Source of the DNA: Leifsonia sp. Root227
GTDB taxonomy: Bacteria > Actinomycetota > Actinomycetes > Actinomycetales > Microbacteriaceae
Length of the DNA: 64,000 bases
Reading direction: 5' to 3'
Assembly: GCF_001428745.1 (NCBI RefSeq)
Contig: NZ_LMIO01000002.1
Location: 705,533-769,532 of the forward strand
Every line of letters begins with the position of its first letter. Positions within the stretch are counted from its first letter, which is position 1. The position numbers were made by a program, and so were the translations under genes. Of the stretch, positions 63,847-64,000 are shown piece by piece. The notes beneath the pieces are model-generated. The model was not told the DNA's origin. It was given only the letters and a program-made list of their open reading frames with translations, and did not search any database.

Positions 63847-64000
63847 GTGGCCGACCACTACGAAGTTTTGGGCGTTGAGCGCAACGCCACCCCCGACGAG
63901 ATCAAGAAGGCGTACCGTCGCCTCGCCCGTGAGCTGCACCCGGATGTGAACCCGTCCGCCGAGGCGTCAGAACGCTTCAAGCTGGTGACCCACGCGTACG
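63847..64000 (+). CDS. dnaJ: Chaperone DnaJ, 5' part (cut by window end)
   Basis: The first 51 codons of a DnaJ co-chaperone. The J domain is recognisable: [20 protein letters not shown], then [15 protein letters not shown] with the HPD motif that stimulates DnaK. The GTG start has AAGGATAAG upstream. It follows hrcA by 28 bp in the same operon. The window ends within the J domain, so zinc-finger and C-terminal domains cannot be seen. Confidence 0.95.
   Translation, partial: MADHYEVLGVERNATPDEIKKAYRRLARELHPDVNPSAEASERFKLVTHAY

Overview
The window is one contiguous stretch of a high-GC Gram-positive chromosome. Gene content and order (rne, rplU-rpmA-obgE-proB-proA-nadD-rsfS, comEA-comEC-holA, rpsT, lepA, hemW, hrcA-dnaJ, cydABDC), GTG starts and strongly G/C-ending codons indicate an actinobacterium, most likely Microbacteriaceae (Leifsonia-like). 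The family is an inference from gene order and protein style; no search was run. Nearly all of it is core chromosome. I found no prophage, insertion sequence, CRISPR array, toxin-antitoxin pair, defence island or biosynthetic cluster.

Layout. 1-4000: VKOR-type disulfide enzyme diverging from RNase E, then a small DUF4031 gene. 4000-11700: ribosomal proteins L21/L27, ObgE, proline synthesis (ProB, ProA), NAD synthesis (NadD), a Pro/Ala-rich membrane protein, RsfS and a zinc-ribbon protein, then tRNA-Ala(GGC). 11900-18600: GNAT acetyltransferase, membrane proteins, an LCP cell-wall ligase, an MFS exporter and a UbiA-type prenyltransferase. 18600-26400: sugar locus (LacI regulator, GH13 alpha-glucosidase, binding lipoprotein, two permeases, GH3 lipoprotein), with no ATPase gene. 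26400-31100: YceI, then a minus-strand row of TMEM175 channel, FUSC protein, AlkZ-like glycosylase and App1-like phosphatase. 31300-37240: TetR, a frameshifted VOC gene, an OpuC/ProU-type osmolyte ABC transporter and a TetR-DedA pair. 37280-44520: M56 peptidase and BlaI repressor diverging from cydABDC. 44550-54000: pabC/pabB, leuS, comEA-comEC, holA. 54000-64000: rpsT, an SDR, an amidohydrolase, lepA, DUF1990, hemW, two DUF4870 proteins, CIRCE-hrcA and the 5' end of dnaJ.

The most interesting signals are regulatory. At least fourteen genes have a -10-like hexamer exactly 6 or 7 bases before the start codon and no ribosome-binding site, the layout of leaderless transcripts. The extreme case is pabC/pabB: 17 bp separate two divergent start codons, and a single heptamer, TAGGCTA, provides both -10 elements. 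Two 17-bp BlaI-type boxes lie between blaI and cydA, which suggests that the cytochrome bd operon is controlled by a BlaI/M56 pair. A VOC-family gene is broken by a 5-bp tandem duplication, comEC reads 277 bp into holA, and several unusual inverted repeats mark gene ends.
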